Counted from the stretch's first letter, positions 9,101 through 19,700 are shown. The stretch: DNA of 64,000 bases from an uncultured Bacteroidales bacterium (GCA_900320865.1 ONTT01000003.1:62001-126000), one strand, 5' to 3'. The notes: generated from the sequence alone by a model not told the origin. Numbers and translations: made by a program.

Positions 9101-11215
9101 GGCAGCCAACTTATAGTTCTGCAACGAAGTTGCATCCTCCAGCGGACAGTTATAAGCCACTTGAATGAAACCGGTGCACTCCGCGTTATCGCGGTTCTGC
9201 AGGTGTAACTTCAGGTCTTCACCGCTCTCGATAATCGGTTGCAGATCAACTACATACCAGAGGTTTGCGTTCGCAGCCTGGGTATTACCGGAAGCCCAGT
9301 TGAATGGGATTGCGGATGAGCAGCTTGCACCGGCAGCCTCTTCGGTCAGACGAATCTGAATAGAGATGTCTTGCGTAGAACGAACGCAGAGATAGATCTC
9401 GTCCTGAACGATATTCTCGAACAAGTTACGCGACAGTTGCTTGGTAAAGGTACCGTTCGCAGCAATCGTAGTAGAACGTTTCTGATTCTCAATCGAATCC
9501 GGACACTCTACCGACAACTCTGCGGTGATGTTCGCAGCTGCATCGGTGCTGAGGTTCTGAACAAATACAGTCGGGAACTTAGCGGCTTTTTCGCGTACTT
9601 CCTCCATATTGATCTTATACCATACGGTGGTATCCTTCTTCAGTACTACACCGTCATCCCAGTTGAAGATCTCGGCTTTCTCGCAGGCTTTATCCGGCTC
9701 TTTGGTTTGCGCCGGCTTGGTGGTAGCCCAGAACTTCAGATCCTCGCTGGTCTCCAGACCGAGCCAAACGGTATCGGTCAACATCGAATACATCGAATAG
9801 CCGAGGGTACGAGTAAACTCTTGACCATCTGCAGCAATCGTACGAGTCAGCTCCTGCACGTCGATATACGGGCAAGAGAATGCCAGCGATGCTTTTACCG
9901 AAGCGGCATCCGTACCTTGGTTGATCAGGTGAACAACGATATCTTGGATGTTATCGCGTGCATCCGCTACGTTGATGGCATACCACTGAGTGGTACGAGC
10001 CTCTTGCGTATGACCGGTCTCCCAGTTGAAGTCGATATTGGTCTTACAAGCCTTACCTTCACGTACGTGTTTGAAGCGGCCGTAGAAGTTCACGTCTCCG
10101 GTAACTTCGGTCAGCAGGTAGATGTACTCTGTACCTTGCATACCATCGAGCATGTTCTTCTTGTAAACCACGATTTGCTCTTCACCCGGTGCCAATTCAT
10201 AGGTGGTATTGGAGGTACCGTAAGCCGGAACTTCGAATGCCATCTTGATGGTTACTTTCGCGGGAGTAGTACCTACGTTACGATAGGTGAATTCCGGCTC
10301 ATACTTAGCCATCGAATCCATGTCAGCTACCTTGATACGATAGTAGGTCTTAGCAGCCAGCGGCTCGATCGTGTCGGTTACGTGGAGTTCCTTGAAATCC
10401 TCTGTGTCGGAGATAACCGGAACAGTAGGACGCTCTACCATCTCGACCTTCATCTTCACCGGAGCCTCGAGGTTCTCAATGCTGAAATAGAGTTCATCCG
10501 GATATACGCTCACGATCATGCTTTGGGGGATAGTGTCTACGATAGACTCTCCTGCAGCGAGGGTGTAGTTACGCTTGGTCAAACCGGACGAAGGACAGTC
10601 AAGCGACTGACCGGTCTTCAGGTTCACCGTTTTCGTACCAGCGTTGGTGATGGTTACGCACGCATCTTTCGTGGGGTAGTTAACCGTGTCTTTGATGCCT
10701 TTCAAATCCACTTTCCACCAAGCGGCATAACCCTTGGTTTGGGTCATCTCAGTGTCCCACTTGAGCTCCTTAGCATTTTTACAGGTCTCATCGAGATCCG
10801 AAGCCTCGAATACCTTAGCACTCAGGAGCACTTCACCATCCGTGGTCAGCGTGAGATAAATCTCCGTCTGATGCAGGCGGACAAGCATCGTTGCATTCGC
10901 AGAATAAATCTGGTGCTCGTGAGGGGAAACGGTGTAATGCTTCGTCTCCGTCTCACCGGCCACAGTAGCTGTCATGCTAGCTTCTACTGATTCGTCACGA
11001 CTCGGGTTGGTCACATACAGCGTCAACGAGGGGCTCTCCTCCTGATAGAGGGGAGTCAAGTCAACGTGGTACCATCTGGTACCAGCTGCGTGGGTATTAC
11101 CCTTGTCCCAATCAAATTCAATAGCGTTTGCCTTTGAACTACCATCGCCCGTTCCGACAGCCATCATAGAGACAGCCATCATCGATGCCATGATAAGTAA
11201 GAAAAACTTCTTCAT
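6182..11215 (-). CDS. Giant secreted repeat protein with T9SS C-terminal sorting domain
   Basis: A 1677-aa exported protein with signal peptide MKKFFLLIMASMMAVSMMAVG. The mature part is built from about eight copies of a 110-200 aa unit that begins with a pattern like C-x2-A-x2-F-x-W-x2-G-N-T-Q-A ... W-Y-x-V-x-L (e.g. FDWDKGNTHAAGTRWYHVDL, FNWETGHTQEARTTQWY, FNWASGNTQAANANLWYVVDL, FDWEHGNVNPKGNTTWYMVKL). The last about 75 residues form a type-A T9SS sorting domain: NIQVINLNP, VRLYTSEGLLQ, YTIKAADARGFYMVEL, TLRYIVK. It is presumably exported across the outer membrane and surface-attached. Biochemical function is unknown. Start chosen from the signal peptide. Confidence 0.85.
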   Translation of the reverse strand: MKKFFLLIMASMMAVSMMAVGTGDGSSKANAIEFDWDKGNTHAAGTRWYHVDLTPLYQEESPSLTLYVTNPSRDESVEASMTATVAGETETKHYTVSPHEHQIYSANATMLVRLHQTEIYLTLTTDGEVLLSAKVFEASDLDETCKNAKELKWDTEMTQTKGYAAWWKVDLKGIKDTVNYPTKDACVTITNAGTKTVNLKTGQSLDCPSSGLTKRNYTLAAGESIVDTIPQSMIVSVYPDELYFSIENLEAPVKMKVEMVERPTVPVISDTEDFKELHVTDTIEPLAAKTYYRIKVADMDSMAKYEPEFTYRNVGTTPAKVTIKMAFEVPAYGTSNTTYELAPGEEQIVVYKKNMLDGMQGTEYIYLLTEVTGDVNFYGRFKHVREGKACKTNIDFNWETGHTQEARTTQWYAINVADARDNIQDIVVHLINQGTDAASVKASLAFSCPYIDVQELTRTIAADGQEFTRTLGYSMYSMLTDTVWLGLETSEDLKFWATTKPAQTKEPDKACEKAEIFNWDDGVVLKKDTTVWYKINMEEVREKAAKFPTVFVQNLSTDAAANITAELSVECPDSIENQKRSTTIAANGTFTKQLSRNLFENIVQDEIYLCVRSTQDISIQIRLTEEAAGASCSSAIPFNWASGNTQAANANLWYVVDLQPIIESGEDLKLHLQNRDNAECTGFIQVAYNCPLEDATSLQNYKLAANAQKDATIRNSAIESMTDGVVYVNIQGSTSLRFWADKITPAPFDTIYASEIDHIDTLYWDSIYTQSKDTAWYIIPQSQIDYVRNIGEKVTPVAHLIDASNSAKTITAEAAFAFPITKTMMSKTKELKANQHFSDTIPVGTFDQVLKKDSIIIRVIRKSGTGDFQFGAKLVKAFSGNDPKNALPVRLNALYTQSPNTEMWYKVKTADLKKDKDLYNKVLYVIGKNAGMGAAKVKVAVYDGYKAKYEKEDDLLMDRGERTFKKGETKSHNVPAQAVYGIGDVELYIKIRTTDSLVFETKFNGEYAPIAPDAAQQKAQLLVPNVQYTLPGDNQPHWYQVCIPYIQNNYIYVDGSTLEYELNGTATIEATATFQDTMTCAMPVRKRTINKSGKYYHGSKTIRELIDRAIKRAGYKYDISSTAPEYIDSLLHRFITKDSVTLYVRVKSDKDITLRLNTPQTTGDACTNAMAFDWEHGNVNPKGNTTWYMVKLDPTLIPDTCDLRLHVENWSNVDASATAGLRFECKEEPMVTVTKTVPANDERTQDIDRDLLVNMGWPSNMLIEYFSDQSTHIWIELIPAAPRDTIRDTVTIYACQLTDTLVDGIVHTIDSTDVSSLTWETVFELKDTVKAAMYDSIVTYEAVVLIDPKFPTFEEFADLPVIKRGSAIDVTAADTWLKTYLATAKTDTIKAVKAIAWQYSTDGVNFAAVDATPLSTERVNIKYVADLQCGDLFEDVFKNTVRDTLDTTACNSFDWVISAADTRKYITDTIDSVVIIDTYLGDSIAYLNLTVNNPFQADLELVHKFGNRLLMINRNAINSIPGWENILDSLDNGAGYVKWYKEATPADELVWTGYYYTLASGEPLPAGDTYYAVLDIPATAGTCGLKGETEHYTIPVGAGAPALVPSLAKPGENIQVINLNPELETIVRLYTSEGLLQATYYVAGQETYTIKAADARGFYMVELSNSEMKSTLRYIVK

Positions 11216-11253
11216 GTGATTGATTGATTTTTGTTAATAATAAATTTGCTTGT

Positions 11254-12534
11254 TTATTTGTTGTTTATAGGTTGTCCTAAGACATTGTATTTGCGATCAT
11301 CCAAAAGGATGAAGAGTTGCCCATTCTCTATGATTTTACGTGCTTTGCGCGCTTTGCTCACCGTCTCAATGCCTTCCGGATTCAGGACGGTAACCAGATA
11401 GCGTTTGGTGCAGGTATTGGTCTTTACCACATCGATGAGGGTGTCTCCGTATTCGAAGAGCACGACACCCGTTGGCGTATGGCGATACCCTCTGCTGAGC
11501 GCAGCCGGATCTACCCGAAGCGTATCAAAAATGATGGTCGGTTCGGTAAAGACGAAGGTCACCGGCGTGGTCTGCAGCGTATCGATACCGATGCGAACCG
11601 TATCAACAAAGGTAGTGTCGGTACTATAGATGCGCTGGTTAAACGTCTGCGTCTTGCCAAGACACGTAGTCCGGAATACAGAGGAGCCGGACTCCTCCAC
11701 TTTGGGATTCAGATAGTACTCCAGACGTCCTACGATACCTTCCTCGTGCTTCACATGCAGCCACAAGGTCCGTTTGCTTGTCTCGGCCTCCTTTATCATC
11801 TCGGCATTGGGTTGGAATACATGCAGCGAATCGGACAAGGTAGCGCGACCCACTTCTTCTCCCTCGCATTCATCAATGGTCAACCATACTTCCGCCGGCT
11901 CGTTCTTTTTCTGTTTCCAAACGACAAACGTGTTGCCCGAGGAAGGCATCTTTGCGGCCTCAAGACGATATACATTCTCCGCCTTGTCGCATACATAGGT
12001 CATACCGGGAATCAACGGGAGCGGGTTTTCGCAGGTCGAATGCGGACCTTGGTTATACGGATAGCAATAGACATGTCCCGATCCGCCAACTTTATTCGGA
12101 TAAACGCGGATATGCGGGGTCAGAGCAGTGAGGAAGGATAAGTTCTCCATCTCCTCCAGTTTCTTATTGATCTCCGACACGTCCATCTCGCACATCTTAT
12201 CTTTTCCCACCTTCTGCACAATCGTCGGCGTATTGCTTACGCAGAGCGCATATACCTCCATCGTCACAGAGCAATCTGCGAACCAATAAGCGGAAATACC
12301 TTTGCGCATGTCGTCCACCGTAGCGGTCCACCATGTGGTGTCGGAGATGATAGTATCTACCGGGAAGGAAAACGCGATGGAGTTGTACTCACAATCGCAG
12401 AAGAAATCCGGGGCATCATAATACCATTTCTGCCATTCGCAGGAAGTGGTATCGCTCGTAGGCGGATTGCCTTCTTTGGCTATCGCGCTTACTGCCACAA
12501 GTAGCATTGACAGTATGAATAATCTTGTTTTCAT
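11254..12534 (-). CDS. Exported protein of unknown function with short conserved C-terminal tail
   Basis: 426 aa with signal peptide MKTRLFILSMLLVAVSAIAKE. Low-complexity Thr/Asp segments such as DTTFVDTVRIGIDTLQTTP recall Bacteroidales cell-surface proteins. No catalytic motif is seen. The C-terminus (GQLFILLDDRKYNVLGQPI) matches the ends of four other exported proteins in this window and resembles a truncated T9SS sorting domain. It lies 38 nt upstream of the 1677-aa protein gene and 9 nt downstream of the preceding exported-protein gene, so the three are probably one operon. Confidence 0.7.
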   Translation of the reverse strand: MKTRLFILSMLLVAVSAIAKEGNPPTSDTTSCEWQKWYYDAPDFFCDCEYNSIAFSFPVDTIISDTTWWTATVDDMRKGISAYWFADCSVTMEVYALCVSNTPTIVQKVGKDKMCEMDVSEINKKLEEMENLSFLTALTPHIRVYPNKVGGSGHVYCYPYNQGPHSTCENPLPLIPGMTYVCDKAENVYRLEAAKMPSSGNTFVVWKQKKNEPAEVWLTIDECEGEEVGRATLSDSLHVFQPNAEMIKEAETSKRTLWLHVKHEEGIVGRLEYYLNPKVEESGSSVFRTTCLGKTQTFNQRIYSTDTTFVDTVRIGIDTLQTTPVTFVFTEPTIIFDTLRVDPAALSRGYRHTPTGVVLFEYGDTLIDVVKTNTCTKRYLVTVLNPEGIETVSKARKARKIIENGQLFILLDDRKYNVLGQPINNK

Positions 12535-12543
12535 GAGTAAGTT

Positions 12544-13917
12544 TTAATCCAATTTTGTACCTAAAATTGTATATCGTACGCCATTACGCAGAATGACGAT
12601 TTGTCCGTTCATGAGGATCTTACGTCCTTGCGTCTCTGCCTGATTCATCGGCAGGTCTTGCGTATTGGTCGAGAAGCAGCCGTAGTACGCTTGTCCGCAA
12701 AGGAAGCGTACCACGAGCGCCATATCTCCGGCTTCGAACCATTGCGGTTCTTGCTCAGCCTCCACCACGTGATAGCTCGATTCGTCCGCCGCGCGGAAGG
12801 ACCAAACGATGCTCTTCACCGGCGTCATCTGGGCTACATAATAGCTATAGAGATTCTCCTCGGCACGCATCAAATCCACCAAGGTACGCCCTTCTTCCGT
12901 ATCCAAGATCACGCCCTCCATATAATTCCATTCGGCCGGAGAGATGTAGTAATAGGGACGATAGCGGAGAATAGTACCATCCGCGCCATACTGGATATGC
13001 TCGGTGTTCTGGCCGGCGCAGAAATAGATTGTAGTATCCTTCGGACATTTGCCCAAGATGACTTGCACATATCGGATGGTACGATCGGCGCTCGGGAGGA
13101 TCGTGGTATCTAACTCATAGATGCCCTCCGCAGCGTACTCTTTCTTCTCGAACGTAACAACCTCACATCCCTCGGCACGCGTCGTATCGCGATAGGTAGT
13201 ATGAATCGTCAGGTTCAGCGTATAGGTATATTCGCAATGATGCGCGTCCTCCATCTGCTTGGGATACTCGCCGCTGATACGATACCAGGTATTTTGCCAG
13301 AAGAGGCTATCCCATGCCTCGGCTACCGTATCACGATCAACAGGCTTAAGCACCGTGAGATGCAGCGTACGAACGGAATCGCAACCGGCGGCATTGATGA
13401 GCACCTTCTCATAATCGCCGTCCTCCTCGATCCACGCACCATTCCACTCGAAACCCTTGCAAGCCACGGCAACGGTATCGCTGTACGTCACTTGGCATAC
13501 ATAGGGATTGACATCAATCAACGCGCTCTCGTGGGCCTTGATCTCCACAATCGCGGCATTCTCTTCTTCGCCGACGGTCCATTTCCATCCCATGCGGCAA
13601 TCCTCGAACAAGCGCTCAGCCTGCAGCGTATCGCTCATCATCAGGGCCGCCGGAATCGGGGCAAACATATCATCGGACATATAGACGATCGTAGCCGGCA
13701 GATGATCCGGCTCGATACGTACATAATTGCTTCCGCTCTGGACGGTCAAGACAGTAGGCTTCACGATACGCGTAGCTCGGTCCGCCGTCGTACCGGCAGG
13801 ATCATAAGCATATACCGAAAGCGCACCCGCCATCATCAGCAGGACCACCAGCAAACGGATGCTATTTTGATAACTTTTTTTCACGCTTTTCGCTCGTGTT
13901 GTTATATGCGTACGCAT
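12544..13917 (-). CDS. Exported protein of unknown function with short conserved C-terminal tail
   Basis: 457 aa from the ATG at 13917. A longer frame starts at 13953, but the promoter's -7 box sits at 13950-13958, so that start would lie upstream of the transcript. The n-region is long (MRTHITTRAKSVKKSYQ), followed by the hydrophobic core LLVVLLMMAGALSVYA. The mature part has repeated CxxxxW-type units (e.g. VACKGFEWNGAWIEEDGDYE, AEAWDSLFWQNTWYRISGEY) common in Bacteroidales surface proteins. The tail NGQIVILRNGVRYTILGTK belongs to the shared short C-terminal motif. Function unknown. Confidence 0.72.
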   Translation of the reverse strand: MRTHITTRAKSVKKSYQNSIRLLVVLLMMAGALSVYAYDPAGTTADRATRIVKPTVLTVQSGSNYVRIEPDHLPATIVYMSDDMFAPIPAALMMSDTLQAERLFEDCRMGWKWTVGEEENAAIVEIKAHESALIDVNPYVCQVTYSDTVAVACKGFEWNGAWIEEDGDYEKVLINAAGCDSVRTLHLTVLKPVDRDTVAEAWDSLFWQNTWYRISGEYPKQMEDAHHCEYTYTLNLTIHTTYRDTTRAEGCEVVTFEKKEYAAEGIYELDTTILPSADRTIRYVQVILGKCPKDTTIYFCAGQNTEHIQYGADGTILRYRPYYYISPAEWNYMEGVILDTEEGRTLVDLMRAEENLYSYYVAQMTPVKSIVWSFRAADESSYHVVEAEQEPQWFEAGDMALVVRFLCGQAYYGCFSTNTQDLPMNQAETQGRKILMNGQIVILRNGVRYTILGTKLD

Positions 13918-13949
13918 GCATAATACATACGTGCACATAAAATTCAGCT

Positions 13950-13982
13950 GCAAAATTAGTAATTTTTTTTTGAACAGCCAAA
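13950..13982 (-). promoter_or_regulatory. Promoter of the 12544-13917 exported-protein gene
   Basis: Minus strand: TTTG (13979-13982), a spacer with an A-tract, TAATTTTGC (13950-13958). The leader downstream contains a GCATGCGTACGCATATA-type palindromic stretch resembling the leaders of the giant genes. Confidence 0.7.
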
Positions 13983-14008
13983 TCTCACATGCACTTTCGT
14001 CAATTTTT

Positions 14009-15832
14009 CTACAATTTTAGCGAAATTTTCTCCTTTTCTCCGGCTAAAGAGTAGTTTCCGGGGGTCAAATTGAGTTCGTGCGGCGTACCGGGTTCAGCAT
14101 CCCATTTGGCCTTCTCCGCGCCCGATTCGTCGATGACGGTTATCGTCTGCGCTTCGCTTACATTGACCACTATTTTGCCTCCATCGCATACCACCGCAAT
14201 CGTCGATGCCGGATAAGTCGGATCGGTCTCTTCGGGCTTGGTAGTAGTAAAGGTCAGCTTACGATTTGTGCTATTCACATCGACATAGAATATCGCATAG
14301 AAATTGCCTTCTGCATCGATTTTATCGGCCCATTTAGCGATGTCCTCCGTCGAAATCGTAAGGGGAGCCGTACTTTTCACACCGGCTTTATATAGCAGCC
14401 AATAGGACGCATCGGCTTTATCGATATTCATACCGCAAGTATCGGCAATATAGACCTCACAATTCGTAGTAAGGGCGAACTTGATAGTCATATCTCCGCC
14501 GGCCCAATCCGCATAAGAGAAGCGATACACGTCTTTTTTCTTCTTGCCAACCGTAACCGATTGATTGGGGCGAATGACTCGCGAAGCCGTATTGGTAAAA
14601 CAATCCGATACGTACCATAGCTCGGGTGTAACTGTCGTAGCCTCCGTACAAACGAAGCGGATATAGAGATAATGCTTATCATTCGTCAGTTGATTCCAGA
14701 AAGACTTGAGTTCCGAACCGAGTATACCGAGCCATCGCCCGTTATCGGTTTTCTCAAAAGCATATTTCTTCAGAATCACCGCATCGTCAAAGGAGGCCGA
14801 AGTAGCGATCATCATGGTGAACAGATGCGCCGTAGGCGTTGTGAACTGCACATCCCGGGTCCACGAACGAGGGATGGCAAACACCTCTTCCGAATTTGCA
14901 TCCAGCGCATAAGTGCGATCATAACGAAGCAAGGTAGCATTCCCTTCGGGTAGAGCCTGTTCGGCTTTCGTAACCGTCAGTATACCCGGAGATTCGCTAT
15001 AAAATTTCGCATAATACATACCTGCCTGATTGGGGAAAGCAGGATTATGCACCCAATCATAGATATAGGTTGCCATGGTCTTAATCGTATCGTTCGGCTG
15101 GATGGTTTTAAATTGAATAATATTCCCATCCGTATTATCCGTCGGATCAAAATCGCAGGTGTTGGCAACGGATAACTGGCAAGGCTTCGAACCGGACCAA
15201 GAATAAATGATGGTATCCTCCTGCCATTGTACGTAGGGCACGATGACATGACGATTTTTATCCTTCACCACAACTTGCACCGTATCGCCAATACGCATAA
15301 ACTTCGGTCCGTCCATACAATCGGTAAAGGCATCCGGCAGCAAGGTCAGCACACCGGTGCAATGGTATTTCACCTTCACATATACGGTAACGCTATAACT
15401 TATACCTACGCGGAGCAGGAGGTCACGATAACGCTCACCCAAGGAGAGCGTATAGGCGAACTTCCCGTCCTTAGTTCCCTTGGTAAGCGTTTGCTTATAG
15501 GGCAAGTTAAAATCGAGACCGCTACCGCCGCTGGTCTTGCAGAAGAGGCTACAGAGGATACTATCCTCGTAGTATCCGGAGATACAGCTAAAGTCCATCT
15601 CCACCTCCGGCGCGGGGCAGCTCTCTCCATTATCCGGCACAAACGCGACCGCCAAAGGCAGATCAAACGTAGTAGCCGAATACCATTTCTCGATTCCGGC
15701 CTTACTGATGGTATCCGAGAACTCCTTCGTCAACGGAATGGCGACGCGACATGCATCGCCCGGATTAGCCGCATGGAGCCCCATCGCAGCTATCACCAGC
15801 ATCATCAATAGATTGATTCGTTTCATACGCAT
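14009..15832 (-). CDS. Exported protein of unknown function
   Basis: 607 aa with signal peptide MRMKRINLLMMLVIAAMGLHA. The mature protein begins NPGDACRVAIPLTKEF, i.e. the same DAC..A entry motif as the repeat unit of the 1677-aa protein, and contains further such modules (ECYIADTCGMNIDKADASYW region). The last 60 residues (TIAVVCDGGKIVVNVSEAQ, TITVIDESGAEKAKW, HELNLTPGNYSL) look like a T9SS type-A sorting domain. Probably a T9SS client. No enzyme motif seen. It is 14 nt downstream of the 15847-16665 gene on the same strand. Confidence 0.72.
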   Translation of the reverse strand: MRMKRINLLMMLVIAAMGLHAANPGDACRVAIPLTKEFSDTISKAGIEKWYSATTFDLPLAVAFVPDNGESCPAPEVEMDFSCISGYYEDSILCSLFCKTSGGSGLDFNLPYKQTLTKGTKDGKFAYTLSLGERYRDLLLRVGISYSVTVYVKVKYHCTGVLTLLPDAFTDCMDGPKFMRIGDTVQVVVKDKNRHVIVPYVQWQEDTIIYSWSGSKPCQLSVANTCDFDPTDNTDGNIIQFKTIQPNDTIKTMATYIYDWVHNPAFPNQAGMYYAKFYSESPGILTVTKAEQALPEGNATLLRYDRTYALDANSEEVFAIPRSWTRDVQFTTPTAHLFTMMIATSASFDDAVILKKYAFEKTDNGRWLGILGSELKSFWNQLTNDKHYLYIRFVCTEATTVTPELWYVSDCFTNTASRVIRPNQSVTVGKKKKDVYRFSYADWAGGDMTIKFALTTNCEVYIADTCGMNIDKADASYWLLYKAGVKSTAPLTISTEDIAKWADKIDAEGNFYAIFYVDVNSTNRKLTFTTTKPEETDPTYPASTIAVVCDGGKIVVNVSEAQTITVIDESGAEKAKWDAEPGTPHELNLTPGNYSLAGEKEKISLKL

Positions 15833-15846
15833 TATTGATTCGTATA

Positions 15847-16665
15847 TTATCTCGATTTAATTCTCAAACGCAGCGCATACGCTCCGGCGAGCAACAGCAT
15901 CAGGATCCAGGGCGTTGCGCCTACAGGAACACCCGGGTCTCCTTGGTCTCCAATAGGATCCCATGATGTACCATTCCATTTATAGGTAACGCCGCCTTCA
16001 ATGCGCGTATCTCCCAGTTCCGGAGTCACCCATACTCCAGCCCAATCATCCCAGCGATACCAATTTCCATCTCCTGCTCCGGCATCGGACCATTCTCCGT
16101 CATAATCACCGGGAACTGTCGGTTGTGCGCGTCTTGGTCCGATAGCTCTGGGCATGGACGTCTCTGTTGCAAGAACGGGAGCAGTCATCATGGAACTATT
16201 CATCGCCAGTACCGGCATCGATACCGAGCCTCCGCTATATCGAATTCCACGCGCAGAAGATGCACTTCCGCTCCCATTCATCATTCCTCCGTTTCCGGAG
16301 TTTCCTCCGCCACCAATCGAATGTACTTGAGCAGACGAAGTAGCATGGATACGGAAGCCCGAACTCGAGCCATAGGATGCCGTAGGCATCGTCGCATGAC
16401 CGGCATGCGCATATGCACGCACGGCATCGCCCGAAATCATCGGGGTCGAGTGATGATACGAAGACCTCATCACAGGCGGCATGGTTACCGTCGAGTGCGT
16501 CCCGTAGTTCACCGCTCCGGGCTTGATTGACACATTATAGCGCGCCATTTTTGTGTCTTGGTAGGTGACGTATACGGCCACTGCCCAAAGGAACAATACT
16601 GCCACACACAGTCCTACCAAAACAACCCTACTTTTAGGGGTTTGAACATTTCTATTCATTACCAA
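15847..16665 (-). CDS. Membrane-anchored Gly/Ser/Met-rich protein with C-terminal P-V-G/TM/Arg tail
   Basis: 272 aa. A hydrophobic segment near the N-terminus (residues 14-33, VVLVGLCVAVLFLWAVAVYV) acts as signal anchor. A low-complexity region rich in Ser, Gly, Met and His follows (about residues 60-165), then an acidic Trp-rich module (EWSDAGAGDGNWYRWDDWAG, TYKWNGTSWDPIGDQGD). The end is VPVGATPWILMLLLAGAYAL followed by RLRIKSR: a short motif, one hydrophobic helix and a basic tail, the layout of sorting or processing signals. It lies between two exported-protein genes. No family is recognised. Confidence 0.7.
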   Translation of the reverse strand: MVMNRNVQTPKSRVVLVGLCVAVLFLWAVAVYVTYQDTKMARYNVSIKPGAVNYGTHSTVTMPPVMRSSYHHSTPMISGDAVRAYAHAGHATMPTASYGSSSGFRIHATSSAQVHSIGGGGNSGNGGMMNGSGSASSARGIRYSGGSVSMPVLAMNSSMMTAPVLATETSMPRAIGPRRAQPTVPGDYDGEWSDAGAGDGNWYRWDDWAGVWVTPELGDTRIEGGVTYKWNGTSWDPIGDQGDPGVPVGATPWILMLLLAGAYALRLRIKSR

Positions 16666-16722
16666 TCTCTTATTCCACCTTCACAGGCTAATAACTAAAC
16701 TAATACCTTTCTAATACCTTAT

Positions 16723-19700
16723 TTATTTGACCAATTTACCGGTAGCATCATAGATGACTCCGTTAATTTGGATATACATCTTATCATTATAAATAAACTT
16801 CGTTGCCTTGATGTCTTCATCGTCGCTCTGAACCGTACCGTTGTCGGTCGTAATCTGCGGCGCAAAGAAGGCACCCATCAGGATGAAGCGTCCGGCCGTA
16901 GTACCAGCCTCAGCATTGAAGCTATAATCCGACTCGAGCAGGTCGATCTGCGCACCGATCTCGTTATCAATGAGCCATACATAAGCCATACGGTTGAGCC
17001 AATCATTCTTACGCATAGAAATCGTCAGCTCTTGCTCTTTTGGACTATATACCGTCAAGGAAACACCATTCTCCAGCAGCGCATCAGCTACGCCGGCGAA
17101 TGCCATCTCTCCATACGTATGCGAACTATATATTAACGCGCGTGAAGCCTCGAACGACTGTTTAGCTACGTCGATACCTGCTTTGTAAGTATCTTCATAT
17201 CGCGTAGGATGGCTGTATATACCTGCATGATCGCTTTCGCCCTTGGCATCGGTCACATCCAGTTGTATCCATTGGATACGTGTCTGTTCTTCCGAAGCGG
17301 CAACGCGGCGCGGAGCAGGAGCAGCCATGGTTGCGTCGAAAGAGATATTGCCATTATCCTTTGCCTGGTAGGAGAACGGGATAGCCGGTTTTACTTCCTC
17401 CACCGGTTGCTGTACGTACGAACCGTCCTCTTGCAGCCAACTGAATACCAGTCCTTCCGGAGCTGGGTCTATCGTATAAGTGCTCATCAGCGGCGAGCAG
17501 ACGATATTCCAACCGGAATTGTTCTGGTCATCACCATTACGGGTAACAGATACAGAGGTATTATCAGTCGGTGTAACGGGGAAGTAGTACTCACGGTAGT
17601 ATTTGTATGTTGAGAACATCTCGTATCCTCTACCTGCAGCAATCGTTCCGCTGCTCAATACATCCCAGTTATTACTCTCCGTACCGCTCTCTGCACGTCT
17701 CTGTTCGTTATAGCTCTTCAGTATCCATGTTGTGTTATAAGCAGGCGTCGTGCCATCCGACAAGCGAACATCGCTGATAGCACACTCGTATGGCAGACCG
17801 AACTGATAGTATTTGCCGGTCGGATATTCACTCGAACCATCCGGAGCGATACGTGTGTAATAAACGTTCGTTGCAGATACATTTCCGCTGATAGCTGCCG
17901 TAGCCCATGGCTTGGTACGAAGCACGAGTTTGCCTACCGTCAAGGTATTACCATCTGTTACCTCTACTTCCGCACCCGGACATACATAGAGTGCAGCCAG
18001 GGTGATATCATCCGAGATGGTCAACTTGCTGCCATAGACATAGACTACACTGGAAGACGGTGTTCCGCTCAGCGTAGCGTTCGCGGTATAAATCTGAGGA
18101 ATCTTATAGTAATGCTGACTCTCTATAACGTCCGCGTCATTCTTCAGTTGGATAAGCAGGTTATCGTTCGGCGTAAGGGTCAAGTCGGAGATGGTCAACG
18201 TACGTGATTGTGTACTACACTCCGGACTGGTTCTGGTATAATCCTTATCGTTCACATATATCTTCCAATTATTCTTGTTTGTTCCGCTTTCCGCTTTGAG
18301 GTTCGTCACATTGATGGTAATCGAATTGCTTGTCCAATCCACGATATCCAGTTCACGGTCAGCGATACTTGCAGTCCATTTTGCATAGAGAGTCGGCGAA
18401 GCGGCATCAATATCCCAAATATGGGCACTTGTACCATCAGCGTTGTAGTACTGCGTGCCACCGCCATTGGTCTCGGTGAAGTAACCGCCGAACGCATATC
18501 CTGTTCTCGCGGGCAGATTAGCTGCAATAGACGGCATTGCCTCATTATATGTAGCCGTTACACTTGCCGCACCGGCAGTCATTGCTGATTGGTTATCCAA
18601 AGTAACCGTATAAGTCTTGGCGGCAAAGTTAGCAGTGATTGTCTTGCCTGATGCAGTTGCATGGATATGAATCGGATTACTCTCCGATGTATAACCATCA
18701 GCTGCCGTTACACCGGTCGGTAATGTCCAGTTGGCAAACCGGTAGCCGGTATTAGGTGTAGCAGTAATATTACCCGATGCCGTCACACAACCGATACCGC
18801 TCACCGATGCCGGACTTGCAGAACCATTTGCTCCGGCTGCCACATTAACCGTATATTTTTTCTCTATATGATTAAACGTAGCCGTATAAGTCTGATCTGC
18901 ATTGGCCATTGCCTCAACAGTCGGATCCCAGCCATTATGAGTGTACGTGTATTCAGCATCTTCAGCCTTCGTCGGTGTAGCGCCAGAATATGCCGGTGTT
19001 TCGCCCTTGAGATAATCCTCTGAGAGAAGCGTTGTCTCCCCGTTTTTCCATATAACCGTTCCTCCCTCGCCTATGGTATAGCGGTAGCCATCCGGATAGA
19101 GAGCATGTGCCTCTCGGAGAGTGAGGACTTTATTAGGCGATACGGCATAATAGGCGAGATTATCGTTCACGCCGTCACCACCCCAATAGCCTCCACTGAT
19201 CTTGAAATCAGCTTTCGCAGCCTTTTTATAGACTGCATACTTTTCCGTACCATTGACGAGGAACTTACCTCCGTTGATATCGCATTTTGCAGTAGCTGTA
19301 GCAGTAGGATAGCCTGTTGCTCCTGATTGACTAACAGCAGCAGGGACAACCACTCCGTATGCTCCGGTTGTTTTGGCTTTTACATTAAAGATACCGTCAT
19401 TGACTACAATCGTACCTGCACTGGCATAGTTACCAGCGAAATAATCAGCGTTAGCAGAATGCAGGGTGGTTATTTTCACTGAACCTGCATAAGCATACAC
19501 ACCATAACAAGTAGCACCGGTTGTAGTTTCCAAATCGAAGGTTCCGCCGTTACATTCTATCTCACCATTGTATGTTAAACCTGATTTTGTGTTAGGTGCT
19601 TCACACCCGGCATTAAGTCCATACACCGTTGTCGTGCCCTTGACGGTGAAATGTGGATTGCCGGTTATAGTTGTTTTGCCTGCGTATGTACGGATGGCAG

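Noticed and set aside
9371..10990. 539-codon open frame on the plus strand
   Set aside because: Also antisense to the 1677-aa gene; same reasoning.
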